Source of the DNA: Leptospirales bacterium | Lineage (GTDB): Bacteria; Spirochaetota; Leptospiria; Leptospirales; Leptonemataceae | Length of the DNA: 64,000 bases | NCBI GenBank assembly: GCA_016788865.1 | Contig: JAEUSB010000003.1 | Location: 41,277 to 105,276, forward strand | Direction: 5' to 3' | Part shown: positions 27,614 through 36,644 of the stretch, piece after piece | Layout of the letters: each line of letters begins with the position of its first letter | Position numbering within the stretch: the stretch's first letter is position 1 | Notes under the pieces: generated by a model | The model's input: only the letters and a program-made list of their open reading frames with translations | Database searches by the model: none | What the model was told of the DNA's origin: nothing | Program-made: the position numbers and the translations under genes

Positions 27614-28573
27614 ATGTGGCATGAAAGTTCGATGGCAGCAAAGAAGAAACTCCTTTCCATCATTGTACCCGTTTTCAATGAGGCTGACAATATCGAAAGG
27701 ACATATCAAACCCTTTTGCGAACCCTGAAGCTGCTACCCGGATATGAATACGAGATCATATTCACGGATAACCACAGTACGGACAATTCTTTTGCCATCC
27801 TGGAGCAGATGGGCAAGAAAGACCGTCGGGTAAAGGTTATACGCTTCTCACGAAATTTTGGTTATCAGAAATCTATTCTGACGGGCTACTTGAGCGCATC
27901 CGGTGCGGCTGCAATTCAAGTAGACTGCGATCTTCAGGATCCACCGGAGATAATCCTTGAGTTTGTAAGGAAATGGGAAGAGGGGGCCGTGGTTGTCTAC
28001 GGTGTGCGAAGAACCAGAAAGGAAAACTGGTTCATTAATGCGCTTCGAAAAATTTTTTATAGGATCGTTGCGACATTAAGTGAAGATACTCTTCCGGTAG
28101 ACGCTGGGGATTTTCGCCTGGTGGATCGTAAGATTATTGAAGAGCTGAAACGGATGGAAGATGCTACTCCGTACTTGCGCGGCGCCATTGCCACCATGGG
28201 TTACAAACAGATAGGGATACCATATGACCGAGCAGAACGAGATATCGGAGACAGTAAGTTTTCGTTTGGCGGATATTTCAAGCTGGCAATCGACGGGATC
28301 GTCAACCATTCGGTCATTCCTCTAAGGATCGCAACATACGTTGGGCTTGTGATCTCGGTAATTACGTTTCTGGCAATCCTCGTCTATATTGCCCTCCGGA
28401 TTTTTGTCGGTGCAAACTGGCCGTCCGGATTTACAACCATTACAATTTTCTTATTACTGTCTATTAGCTTGAACGCACTCTTTCTGGGTGTTATTGGCGA
28501 GTATCTAGCAAGAATCTTTAAACAGGTCAAGAAGCGATCGCTTACTCTTGTCGAAAAAACGGTAAACGTCTAG
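27614..28573 (+). CDS. GtrB-like family 2 glycosyltransferase
   Basis: A second polyprenyl-phosphate sugar synthase candidate of 319 residues. The GT-A domain has IIVPVFNEADNIE at 16-28, FTDNHS at 50-55 and VDCDLQDPPE at 103-112, and two membrane helices fill the C-terminus. The ATG at 27614 follows an AGGGG site; an ATG six codons in is the alternative. It starts a + strand operon with three SGNH proteins, and the first of these begins immediately after its stop codon. With only one GtrA in the window, both GT2 enzymes may share that flippase, or another lies elsewhere. Confidence 0.85.
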   Translation: MWHESSMAAKKKLLSIIVPVFNEADNIERTYQTLLRTLKLLPGYEYEIIFTDNHSTDNSFAILEQMGKKDRRVKVIRFSRNFGYQKSILTGYLSASGAAAIQVDCDLQDPPEIILEFVRKWEEGAVVVYGVRRTRKENWFINALRKIFYRIVATLSEDTLPVDAGDFRLVDRKIIEELKRMEDATPYLRGAIATMGYKQIGIPYDRAERDIGDSKFSFGGYFKLAIDGIVNHSVIPLRIATYVGLVISVITFLAILVYIALRIFVGANWPSGFTTITIFLLLSISLNALFLGVIGEYLARIFKQVKKRSLTLVEKTVNV

Positions 28574-29566
28574 ATGCGTAAGAACCTCCTGCTAACCTTT
28601 GCGTCAGTCTTGTTGACTTATTTGCTCGTAGAGATTGTCTATAGCCTGGCCGGCATTTCAATTTATCGTCGCGGGGAAGCGTCGGGATTTCAGTGGGTTG
28701 TGTTTGATCCAATCGGCGGCTGGGTTAATCGTCCACGATACTCGCACGGTGATACCTTTCGCATTGATTCGAAAGGATTTCGTGAGGTTCCACGACCACC
28801 CGGTGAAGCAGTCAGGACTCTCGTTTGTATGGGAGATTCCGGCACTTTCGGAATCTGGGACGATGGAGCGTGGCCTCAGTTTCCCGATTTTCCGTCCCGC
28901 TTACAGAATCTATTGCCGTCCGATCGGGTGATCAATGCGGGGGTGATCGGATACACTTCATCACACATTATTCGGCAATATAAGACACGCATTCGTCACT
29001 TGAGACCGCAGATCGTCATTCTCCGTGTGGGATTCAATGATCACTCCATGGTCTGGGACGCCCGCGGTGAGATTCGCGAGCCCGCGTCAGCACTTGGCCG
29101 GACTCTGGTATATTCCCTTTCGCGAACGTTTGCGGTTCAAACCGCGCTTACACTGCAGAGAGTCTCCGGGAGCACCAAGGAATTTGAAACGCGTTGGAAC
29201 GATGTGTCTAGTTTCAAGGAAAACCTCGAAAAACTTGCGCGCTACGTCTCCGATGATGGTGCACAGCTAATTCTGGTCGACTATCCAATTCGTCCGACGT
29301 CGTTTCCGGGGCGCGTGGATCAGAAAAGATTTCCGGTGAAGCTGTGGGGAGTCAGGGATTATATTGAACTGAGTGCGCTTCACAGACCATATGCCGAAGC
29401 GATACTGGAAACCGGTCAACGGTTGTCTTTGCCAACTGTGAAAACGGCTCCTCGCCTTGAGGAGCCAGCCCAGGCCGCATTCTCATCTACCGACATTGTG
29501 CACCCAACTGCTCGGGGTTACGATGTGATAGCAGAGATGGTAGCAGCAATGGTCCGGAGTCTGTAA
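28574..29566 (+). CDS. Membrane-anchored SGNH/GDSL hydrolase-like protein (tandem copy 1)
   Basis: A 330-residue protein with one N-terminal membrane helix (about residues 6-27) and a periplasmic SGNH domain. All blocks can be seen: MGDSGTFG with Ser89 as nucleophile, the Gly block in NAGVIGYTSSH, the Asn block in RVGFNDHS, and DIVHP with the Asp/His pair near the C-terminus. The family includes esterases, O-acetyltransferases and peptidoglycan or glycan deacetylases. It is directly behind a GT2 gene and ahead of two paralogues, which points to modification of a surface glycan. Whether it adds or removes an acyl group cannot be told. Confidence 0.82.
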   Translation: MRKNLLLTFASVLLTYLLVEIVYSLAGISIYRRGEASGFQWVVFDPIGGWVNRPRYSHGDTFRIDSKGFREVPRPPGEAVRTLVCMGDSGTFGIWDDGAWPQFPDFPSRLQNLLPSDRVINAGVIGYTSSHIIRQYKTRIRHLRPQIVILRVGFNDHSMVWDARGEIREPASALGRTLVYSLSRTFAVQTALTLQRVSGSTKEFETRWNDVSSFKENLEKLARYVSDDGAQLILVDYPIRPTSFPGRVDQKRFPVKLWGVRDYIELSALHRPYAEAILETGQRLSLPTVKTAPRLEEPAQAAFSSTDIVHPTARGYDVIAEMVAAMVRSL

Positions 29567-29585
29567 AGCCGAGGAGGCGGACGAA

Positions 29586-30596
29586 ATGCGAAGCAAAGGC
29601 TATTTACAGAATCTATCCCTGGTGTTTTTTTCAGTATTCTTGACCTACTTTGTGGTTGAGATTGTCTATTCGCTATCAGGCTATTCCGTCTATCGTCGGG
29701 GTAAGGCAGTATTTCAGTGGCTTGTCTATGATTCGATTCAGGGGTGGATGAATCTACCCCATTACAACCATGATGGTAACTTCAGGATCGATCGAAACGG
29801 ATTCCGCATTGTCGAGCGTGCGCCGGTCCTGGCAGATCAAACCATAGTTTGCCTTGGAGATTCTGGTACATTCGGATTCTGGGCTGATGGTACCTGGCCC
29901 AGATTTCCGAATTTCCCGGACAAATTGCAGGAAAGCCTTGATGCAAGAACATATCGAATTGTAAATGCGGGTGTTATTGGATATACATCGTCCCACATAC
30001 TCAGACAATACATGGTCCGAGTTCGGAAACTCAAGCCACACACAATCGTAATCCGAATCGGATTCAATGATCATTCGCCAAGCTGGGACATAAGGCGAGC
30101 AGTACGAGATCCTGATTCGAGCTTTAAACGCTTTCTGATCTATTCGATGGGATCCACTTTTACGGTCCAAACGGCGGTGACTTTGAAGCAAATTGGAGAA
30201 CCGGATCGGGCAATGGAAATCCCCTGGAATACTATTTCGCAATTTAAAGAGAACTTAACGAGGCTTGTCGATTACGCTCGTGCGGACGGGGTACGGGTGG
30301 TGCTTCTCGACTATCCAATCAGGCCGCCAGCTTTTCCCGGCCGTGTAGACCAGAGCAAGTTCCCCACCATGGGCTGGGGTGTCAGGGATTATCAGAGTTT
30401 GCTCGAACTTCACCGCCCTTACACAGAGGCAATCCGCGAAATTGCTCAGGTCAAGCAGGTGCCATTGATCGAAACAGCTCCAGAGCTCGAATCGCGCCAG
30501 CAAGAAGGCTTTTCCGAGACTGACATTGTTCATCCAAATGAGAAGGGATACAGTCTGATTGCGAAAGCAGTGGCTCGATTCCTCGGAGGGCGTTGA
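29586..30596 (+). CDS. Membrane-anchored SGNH/GDSL hydrolase-like protein (tandem copy 2)
   Basis: The middle copy of the tandem, 336 residues, starting 19 bp after copy 1 with a strong GAGGAGG site. The N-terminal helix ends in VVEIVYSLSGYSVYRRGK, nearly as in the other copies. The catalytic blocks are CLGDSGTFG, NAGVIGYTSSH, RIGFNDHS and DIVHP. It has the segment DYPIRPPAFPGRVDQ, which is nearly identical in copy 1. The divergence among the copies suggests old duplications with different substrates. Confidence 0.82.
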   Translation: MRSKGYLQNLSLVFFSVFLTYFVVEIVYSLSGYSVYRRGKAVFQWLVYDSIQGWMNLPHYNHDGNFRIDRNGFRIVERAPVLADQTIVCLGDSGTFGFWADGTWPRFPNFPDKLQESLDARTYRIVNAGVIGYTSSHILRQYMVRVRKLKPHTIVIRIGFNDHSPSWDIRRAVRDPDSSFKRFLIYSMGSTFTVQTAVTLKQIGEPDRAMEIPWNTISQFKENLTRLVDYARADGVRVVLLDYPIRPPAFPGRVDQSKFPTMGWGVRDYQSLLELHRPYTEAIREIAQVKQVPLIETAPELESRQQEGFSETDIVHPNEKGYSLIAKAVARFLGGR

Positions 30597-30670
30597 GAGC
30601 GTTCTCGCCGTAGGTTTCTCGATGTTGAAAAAGGGCTGGGCACGTTCAATTGATTGCGGAATGTCTGACT

Positions 30671-31708
30671 GTGAATAGACTCAACTTGAGGGAAATTGTA
30701 AGCAATGGTGCTCTGGTTGTATGTTCCCTTTTGCTGACCTTCGCGCTTGTAGAAATCGTATATTCCAGTATTGGACTTTCCATTTATCGCAAAGGAAAGG
30801 TTACCGGGCCGCGCTGGCAATGGCAGTGGCTTGTTTTTGATCCGATCGAAGGTTGGGTAAATCGACCAAAGTACAAACATGACGAAAATTTTGAGATTGA
30901 TGTGAACGGATTTCGAATAGTTTCGGGAATGGCCAATTCCGCGGTGAGAACCGTCGTGTGCATGGGAGACTCAGGTACTTTCGGGATCTGGAATGACGGG
31001 GAGTGGATTCGATTTCCCAGCTATCCTCCGAAGTTGCAGGAATTGCTGGGCATTGACTGGCGGGTTCTGAACGCGGGTGTTGTCGGTTATACTTCGTCAC
31101 ACTTACTCAGGCAGTACATGACGCGAATCAGAAAGCTGAAGAACAAGCCTACGTACATTCTCATTCGCACCGGATTTAATGATCACAAGCTTGAATGGGA
31201 TAGTCGCCGCGCAGTCCGAGAACCTGTGAGTCCATTGAAGCGCACCCTGCTTTACAACTTTGGGTCGACCTTTACGATTCAAACGGCAATTGCACTGAAC
31301 AACCGCAATCCCGTTGCAGGAACACCAGGGCGGCGCTGGCACAGTCTTGAGGAATTCAAGACAAACCTGGAAAAGCTTATCACCTACGCCAGAGCCGATG
31401 GTGTGACACCGGTTCTTGTGGATTATCCCATTCGTCCGGCGAGTTTTCCCGGTCTGATTCCTGCCGGTGAGCTACCACCGGATCTGGGAGTTGCGGATTA
31501 TGCGGATTTGATTCGGTTGCATGCGGAATACAATGGGGCAATCGTCGCAGTCGGCCGAGATACGGGCACACCGGTTATCGAAACTACCCATCTTCTAACC
31601 GATATTCGCAGCCAGGGATTTTCCAGCACGGACGTTGCCCATCCGAATGCGCGCGGTATGGCGATCGTTGCGCAGCAAATAGCAAGTTTTTTGAGAAGTA
31701 CGCCCTAG
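30671..31708 (+). CDS. Membrane-anchored SGNH/GDSL hydrolase-like protein (tandem copy 3)
   Basis: The third copy, 345 residues from the GTG at 30671, which matches the N-termini of the other copies best; a TTG at 30650 would add seven residues. The blocks are CMGDSGTFG, NAGVVGYTSSH, RTGFNDHK and DVAHP, so the DxxH pair is kept although Ile-Val becomes Val-Ala. A 75-bp gap separates it from copy 2, so it may have its own start signal. Its 3' end overlaps the converging lipoprotein gene by four bases. Confidence 0.8.
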   Translation: MNRLNLREIVSNGALVVCSLLLTFALVEIVYSSIGLSIYRKGKVTGPRWQWQWLVFDPIEGWVNRPKYKHDENFEIDVNGFRIVSGMANSAVRTVVCMGDSGTFGIWNDGEWIRFPSYPPKLQELLGIDWRVLNAGVVGYTSSHLLRQYMTRIRKLKNKPTYILIRTGFNDHKLEWDSRRAVREPVSPLKRTLLYNFGSTFTIQTAIALNNRNPVAGTPGRRWHSLEEFKTNLEKLITYARADGVTPVLVDYPIRPASFPGLIPAGELPPDLGVADYADLIRLHAEYNGAIVAVGRDTGTPVIETTHLLTDIRSQGFSSTDVAHPNARGMAIVAQQIASFLRSTP

Positions 31709-32178
31709 CCGGGAAGACCGGGGCATTTGCATTCAGATTTTCCCGGCGAATCTTCAATATAGCACAGTAGAATAGGCGGATTTGTGCGCGTGAAGATCAT
31801 GCGAAGTACCCCTTCCTTCTCGGACCATTCGCCAGAAATTTCGTGGTTGGATGTCTCGGCGGCAAAGATTCCTGTGAAGTAGTACCCATCGTCGTTTGGA
31901 ATGCTGCGACTGCAGCGCTCCTGAAAGTGCAACTGCCAATCATCCGCAGCCATTCGAGCGTCTGCCGGGAAGGCGCGTTCTGTCAGGATGGGACCTTGCG
32001 CGCCCTTTGGCGCCATTCGCATCCCGGAGAGCTCGATAATCTCTTTAGGTACGGCGCCTTTGTGTGGGTGTTTGCGCAAATACTCCTGCACAACTTCATG
32101 CTGGTTTATTGCCGTGACCACGTCCTTTTGTCCGCAGGCAATCAGGATGACGAGAATGAACAATGAAGCGCGATGCAT
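31705..32178 (-). CDS. Small putative lipoprotein of unknown function
   Basis: From the ATG at 32178 this encodes 157 residues that begin with a short signal peptide ending in LVILIAC, a good lipobox. The mature part has no recognised domain. It contains seven or so charged segments and four cysteines besides the lipid-bearing one, with CKC near the C-terminus. An in-frame TTG six codons upstream is the alternative start but would spoil the signal peptide. It lies alone between the SGNH operon, which converges on it, and the GT-C pair. The function is not known. Confidence 0.65.
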   Translation of the reverse strand: MHRASLFILVILIACGQKDVVTAINQHEVVQEYLRKHPHKGAVPKEIIELSGMRMAPKGAQGPILTERAFPADARMAADDWQLHFQERCSRSIPNDDGYYFTGIFAAETSNHEISGEWSEKEGVLRMIFTRTNPPILLCYIEDSPGKSECKCPGLPG

Positions 32179-32252
32179 AGGGAACAGGAGCGTCAATGTG
32201 CCTGGGGAATAAAGTATTTTTTGGGCGCGCCAAACAGGTCTATTTGTTCGCG

Positions 32253-33848
32253 TTAAAGGCCGTTCGCGGGTTTGGGTACATAAATGTAATACATTTCCGG
32301 AGTATACGGCGTGCCCGGATACTTGCCGACTAGCATGTAGCGCTGGGCGATGGCATCCGCCTGTTCCACGCTGATGCGCTCCACATATTGCCGTTTTGCT
32401 TTTCTTACTTCATGCGCGGGGAAGTTCAGAGTGATAATGTCGATCTTGCCGTTGCGCAGTTCCTCTAGAAAAGGAGCATCCGATCGTTTCTTGTTGCGGA
32501 TATGCTGGTTGTAGAGAAACGGATCATCGATGACGAGATCAACTCTGTTTCCCATACGTGGAAAGTGACCGGTTGTGCCACCCACAACGCGCGGGGTTCC
32601 GCCGTGAGCGGAAACAATCTTATCCAGTGCCTGCATGAAAGTGGCATCGCGCTGGATATCATTGGCATCTGGCCGACCTTTGTAAGCGTATGGATCGTAT
32701 CGCTTGAAAAAGAGTGCGACAACGATGATCAGACTCCAACGAACTATTTTTCTCACAGTGCCTGCGTCAGTCGTTGGTCGGTTCAATGCCGCTGCGCACC
32801 CGTACATTACGATCAAGAAGAGCGAGAGCATTGGTTCACTGAAATAGTGAATGTAAGCACCGGCTTTTCCCGCTGCGGGAATATGGAATAGAAAACTTAC
32901 AATGCAATAGATGGTGAGCAGCGGCTGTCTCGCGTAGATTTGAACGACTATGGCTGTGATGATAAAAGGCAATAGACCTATGAACTGCCGGTACGGTTCA
33001 ACTATGAAGGCGCGGGTCGAATCAAATATGGCTACGTTGTAGAAGACGAAATGTTCAATGAAGCCGGTAAACCCAAATCGCAGAGCCCACACTCCGACGA
33101 TCACTGCAGTGGTTGCAATTCCCGCTAAGGTAAATCGTACAAACTGTTTCCGATCCCGCCACAGCAGGAAGATACTCACAGCCACAGGTGCCGGGAGTGC
33201 GCTCTGCTTATAGCATAGCGCGCAGGCAAATAGTATCCCTGCAAAGCCAATCCCGGTCCTGGTATACTGAGCACGCAGGGCAAAGCAAATCCCGGTCAGG
33301 GACATCGCCAGAGCAATTGAATCAGGTTTGGCATTAATGCCATACAGCAACATGCTCGGCGGAAATAAGACCGCGCAACCACCAAGGATTGCAAACAGAC
33401 GGTTTCGTGTACCCAGGTAGACAACGTAGCAGCCTGCCAGAAAGCAAATGGTCAATCCCAGGAACGAGAGGAGTCGGAATGGTAGAAATGAATTCTGAGC
33501 AATGGGAGCGACAAGCTCTGCGAAGAGATAGTAGATTGGGCCATAGTTGGCCGCTACAAATGGCAGGCCGTCTGAGGTTGGGTAGAGCTGACCCCCGGAT
33601 TTCAGTATCTGGATCTCCCGCAGAATTACGCCTTCTCCGTAGTCAACTTCCCCTGGATAGATGACCATGGACGCCAGATAACGGATGGTTATGAGTACCC
33701 CAAAGGAGAGGTATGCGACAAAGGCATACCCGAAATAGCGTATTACCTTATCCCAGGCGATTTTTGAAAGTAGCCTGGTCAGGATAGATCCCCAGGACTG
33801 AATGCGCGCAGTGAAGGACAGCCGTTCACTTTCATTTTTTGGGAACAT
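32253..33848 (-). CDS. GT-C-type membrane protein, DYGEG paralogue A
   Basis: A polytopic membrane protein of 531 residues from the ATG at 33848 (the frame is open to 33905). The first periplasmic loop carries VDYGEGVILRE and then NYGPIYYLF, a pattern of bacterial GT-C transferases related to ArnT/PMT. A further loop has NAKPDSIALA. The soluble C-terminal region contains DDPFLYNQH. It overlaps the end of its paralogue B and clearly arose by duplication with it. A polyprenyl-phosphate sugar donor is expected from the fold, but the acceptor is unknown. Confidence 0.75.
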   Translation of the reverse strand: MFPKNESERLSFTARIQSWGSILTRLLSKIAWDKVIRYFGYAFVAYLSFGVLITIRYLASMVIYPGEVDYGEGVILREIQILKSGGQLYPTSDGLPFVAANYGPIYYLFAELVAPIAQNSFLPFRLLSFLGLTICFLAGCYVVYLGTRNRLFAILGGCAVLFPPSMLLYGINAKPDSIALAMSLTGICFALRAQYTRTGIGFAGILFACALCYKQSALPAPVAVSIFLLWRDRKQFVRFTLAGIATTAVIVGVWALRFGFTGFIEHFVFYNVAIFDSTRAFIVEPYRQFIGLLPFIITAIVVQIYARQPLLTIYCIVSFLFHIPAAGKAGAYIHYFSEPMLSLFLIVMYGCAAALNRPTTDAGTVRKIVRWSLIIVVALFFKRYDPYAYKGRPDANDIQRDATFMQALDKIVSAHGGTPRVVGGTTGHFPRMGNRVDLVIDDPFLYNQHIRNKKRSDAPFLEELRNGKIDIITLNFPAHEVRKAKRQYVERISVEQADAIAQRYMLVGKYPGTPYTPEMYYIYVPKPANGL

Positions 33849-35352
33849 AGACCCAGAAGTCGCCTTGGGTAAAGCCTGTGCCGGGAAGTTTTTTCCAGAG
33901 ATCATAATTTAATACCAGAGCCCGGCATTGGTCGGCTGAAAGTCTTTCCAGGAAAGCCCTGTCAATCTTGAGGTGCTCATTGGGGTCGAAGTGCGTTATC
34001 ACAACGTCCACTGAACGCTTCTCAAGCGCCGCAAGGAGAAAGTCTCTGCGTATCACCTTTTTCTTTACATGCTGATTATAGAGAAAGGGGTCGTCAATGA
34101 AGATTTCAAACTGAGATCGCAGGCGTGGGAGGGGATCTGCAAACGCGGAAAAAGCTTGCAAACCAGGCCTAGATTTTTTTGGCAAATCCTGGGCCAGCAG
34201 AACAAGCTCTTGAACAATAGCTGCATCACGCTGTGCCGCAGCTTCGTCCGGTGGGGCCTTAAATCCCTTTGGCTTCACCAGCAGTGTGAAGATAATCGCG
34301 GCTGAAATTGCGATGGCGCCCCTGACATTCCATGTCCGCACAAGCGGAGCCAGTCCGCATGCAACAATAAGGTTAAGCGCCATTGCAGGTTCAGACAGAT
34401 AGTTCAGGAATGAGCCGGCTTTTGCGCTTGCCAGCAGATGAAATACGACGCCAATCAAGAAGTAGAGCAGCAGCTCTTTTTGATTCCGCGCCCAGGCGCA
34501 TATGGCACCAGCAATCAAGCCGAATCCGAAAAGACCGAGAAAGGCTTGAGGCAGGCGCGAGTAGATTTGCCAGTCAATCTCCGCTACATTGGAGAGCAGA
34601 TAATGGTGGACCATATTCGAGAACCCGAATGCGAACCCAAATCCTGCGAAAAGAATTGTGAAGGAGGCTATGCCGGCTAACGCAAAGAGCATTGCTCCTT
34701 TTCGATTCTGTGTAAGCAAGAGTATGAATACGGTGAGAGGCGCCGGAAGCATGCTCTGCTTTACCAGACCGGCTGCAACGAAGAGCACCGCGGCACCGTA
34801 GGTCCTTTTCCCGTTGAGGTTCGACAATGCAACGGCTAGTCCTGCGTGGGACAAGCCCAGGGCCAGCGAATCGGGCTTATTCGAAATGCCAAACAGTACC
34901 ACGATAACGGGCGTCAGTACCAGCAACCCCGCGAGCAAACCGACAATCTTGCTTCCGGTCTGCTTGATCGCAATCCAGCCAAGCGAGCTAGCCGAAAGTA
35001 TCATTCCGGCGAGGGAAAGAATCCGGCCCGGAGCATAAGATCCGGGCGCAAACCAGGAAACAGCTGAAATAAGGGAATAGAACAGTGGTCCGTAATTTGA
35101 GGCCTGAAATCTTTCCGGCATTTCTCCGGGATAAACGGGCGCACCACTTAGAATTTGATTTACTTCGTGTAGTACCACGCCCTCACCGTAGTCGATTGCA
35201 CCTGGAAAACGGATGACCCCAAGCCAGAAGCGAATTGAAAACCACGTCGCATAGACGAGGTAGAGCAGCAAGCCAGCGTACACTATGCGCAGAATCAAGT
35301 GAAGGGGGAAGCGGTTGGAAAGACTGGTGAGAGTTTCGTCAGCACCACGCAT
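33832..35352 (-). CDS. GT-C-type membrane protein, DYGEG paralogue B
   Basis: Paralogue of the previous entry, 506 residues from the ATG at 35352; a GTG at 35403 is the longer alternative. The shared landmarks are IDYGEGVVLHE, NYGPLFYSL, NKPDSLALGLSH and IDDPFLYNQH, in the same order and spacing. It has about 10 membrane helices. It is transcribed first, paralogue A follows with overlapping ends, and the MFS gene diverges from it. The 113 bp between them contain an inverted repeat (35412-35434). Confidence 0.75.
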   Translation of the reverse strand: MRGADETLTSLSNRFPLHLILRIVYAGLLLYLVYATWFSIRFWLGVIRFPGAIDYGEGVVLHEVNQILSGAPVYPGEMPERFQASNYGPLFYSLISAVSWFAPGSYAPGRILSLAGMILSASSLGWIAIKQTGSKIVGLLAGLLVLTPVIVVLFGISNKPDSLALGLSHAGLAVALSNLNGKRTYGAAVLFVAAGLVKQSMLPAPLTVFILLLTQNRKGAMLFALAGIASFTILFAGFGFAFGFSNMVHHYLLSNVAEIDWQIYSRLPQAFLGLFGFGLIAGAICAWARNQKELLLYFLIGVVFHLLASAKAGSFLNYLSEPAMALNLIVACGLAPLVRTWNVRGAIAISAAIIFTLLVKPKGFKAPPDEAAAQRDAAIVQELVLLAQDLPKKSRPGLQAFSAFADPLPRLRSQFEIFIDDPFLYNQHVKKKVIRRDFLLAALEKRSVDVVITHFDPNEHLKIDRAFLERLSADQCRALVLNYDLWKKLPGTGFTQGDFWVYVPKK

Positions 35353-35411
35353 GACGGTTGTTTTTCTGCACGGGGGAGCGCTGTCAAGGATTGAGCGGTT
35401 CACCTAAGTCT

Positions 35412-35434
35412 TGACAGGGGTCGCTTGCCTGTCA
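35412..35434. repeat. Inverted repeat TGACAGG-N9-CCTGTCA
   Basis: It is placed between the divergent GT-C paralogue B and the MFS gene. A related palindrome occurs at 50100-50112. Possible operator. Confidence 0.45.
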
Positions 35435-35465
35435 GAGCGAACCTCAAGCCCAGAACAGAAGCTGA

Positions 35466-36644
35466 ATGATCTACTTCCTCCTTTTCTTTACTTTTTTCAT
35501 GGGTGTTGGCGCTTACCTGGCGAATCTGAGCCCGTATGTCCTGTCGCACTATCCTGAGCATGCGAACTCGATTTTTGCATCAACCCAGCTGGCGGGACCG
35601 GTGGGAGCGATTCTTGCCGGCTACACAACGGACAAGACGAAATTGCTGCGCGCGCCCCTGATCATTGCACTCTGCGGGTTTGGTGTTTTTCAAATCATGC
35701 TCTTTGCCGGGATGTCTGGCGGGCTGACGATTGCTGCAGCCGTTTTCATGCGGCTGTTTATGTCAGCCAGCGGACAGCTCCTCACAATCGCCTGCCTTGA
35801 AGACGGGAATGATCGATTCGCCAGATCGCGAACGGCCGGGACAATTGGATTTTGCGTGGTACAAGGCCTTCTCTATTTTGTCTCCGTTTCGACGCAGACT
35901 GCGAACATACCACCGGGCTCATGGGCTCAGTTTGGGAGCATTTTCTATTTCATTGCTCTGCTTCTGGCTTTCAAGACCCCGGTACACAGAAAGGCCCGCG
36001 AGAAATATTTCTTCCGTGAAACGTTTGTTTATTTGCTCCAACCGCGATTCCTTGCCTTCTTTGCTACCTCCTTCGTTTTCTATGCCTGTTATCAGCTTGT
36101 GGACTTCTACATTGGCCGGTTCATAGAAATCACGCACGGCATTGCTTATGTCTATCTCGGTTGGGGGCTATCAGTAGTTTTGGAAATTGGACTGATGCCC
36201 TTCACTGCATCGCTCTTTGATCGGTATCATACAAGAATGTTATTTGTTGTATCTATCGTTGCCGGAGGGCTGCGGTTTCTTTTGCTGGCCACATCGGAAA
36301 CTACGGGGATGCCTCCCCATTTTTCGCAGATTCTGCATGGTTTGCACTTCACTGGCTATTATGCCGCGGCTATCTTTCTGCTCAAGAGTTCGCTTCCAGA
36401 CAGATTGTATGGAACCGGATTCGCGCTGTACTCTGCCTTTGCCTCGAGTCTCGGCGGTGTGGCTGGAAGCCTGATAACGACGGGAATGCTTACGAGAAAT
36501 CCAACCGAATCAGGCTATGCCTTTGTGTTTGGCGTAACGGCCGTGGCTCATCTGTTCTTAATTCCCGTATTCTTGCTAATGAAGCTGCCGGATGCGCTTC
36601 AAGAAGGCAATCGGGACAATGCATCCTCGTACGCTTTGAAATAG
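35466..36644 (+). CDS. MFS transporter
   Basis: A 392-residue protein with twelve predicted membrane helices in two bundles of six, and a loop between helices 2 and 3 of the form GYTTDKTKLLRAP, which matches the MFS loop signature GxxxDrxgrr. It resembles the LacY-like/nucleoside-permease branch (MFS_1-like). The substrate is unknown. Its last 46 bases overlap the end of the converging glycogen synthase gene, and both frames look real. Confidence 0.78.
   Translation: MIYFLLFFTFFMGVGAYLANLSPYVLSHYPEHANSIFASTQLAGPVGAILAGYTTDKTKLLRAPLIIALCGFGVFQIMLFAGMSGGLTIAAAVFMRLFMSASGQLLTIACLEDGNDRFARSRTAGTIGFCVVQGLLYFVSVSTQTANIPPGSWAQFGSIFYFIALLLAFKTPVHRKAREKYFFRETFVYLLQPRFLAFFATSFVFYACYQLVDFYIGRFIEITHGIAYVYLGWGLSVVLEIGLMPFTASLFDRYHTRMLFVVSIVAGGLRFLLLATSETTGMPPHFSQILHGLHFTGYYAAAIFLLKSSLPDRLYGTGFALYSAFASSLGGVAGSLITTGMLTRNPTESGYAFVFGVTAVAHLFLIPVFLLMKLPDALQEGNRDNASSYALK

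Noticed and set aside
28574..31708. Recent tandem amplification of the SGNH genes
   Set aside because: The three proteins differ at most positions outside the catalytic blocks and anchor, so the duplications are old and not an assembly artefact.
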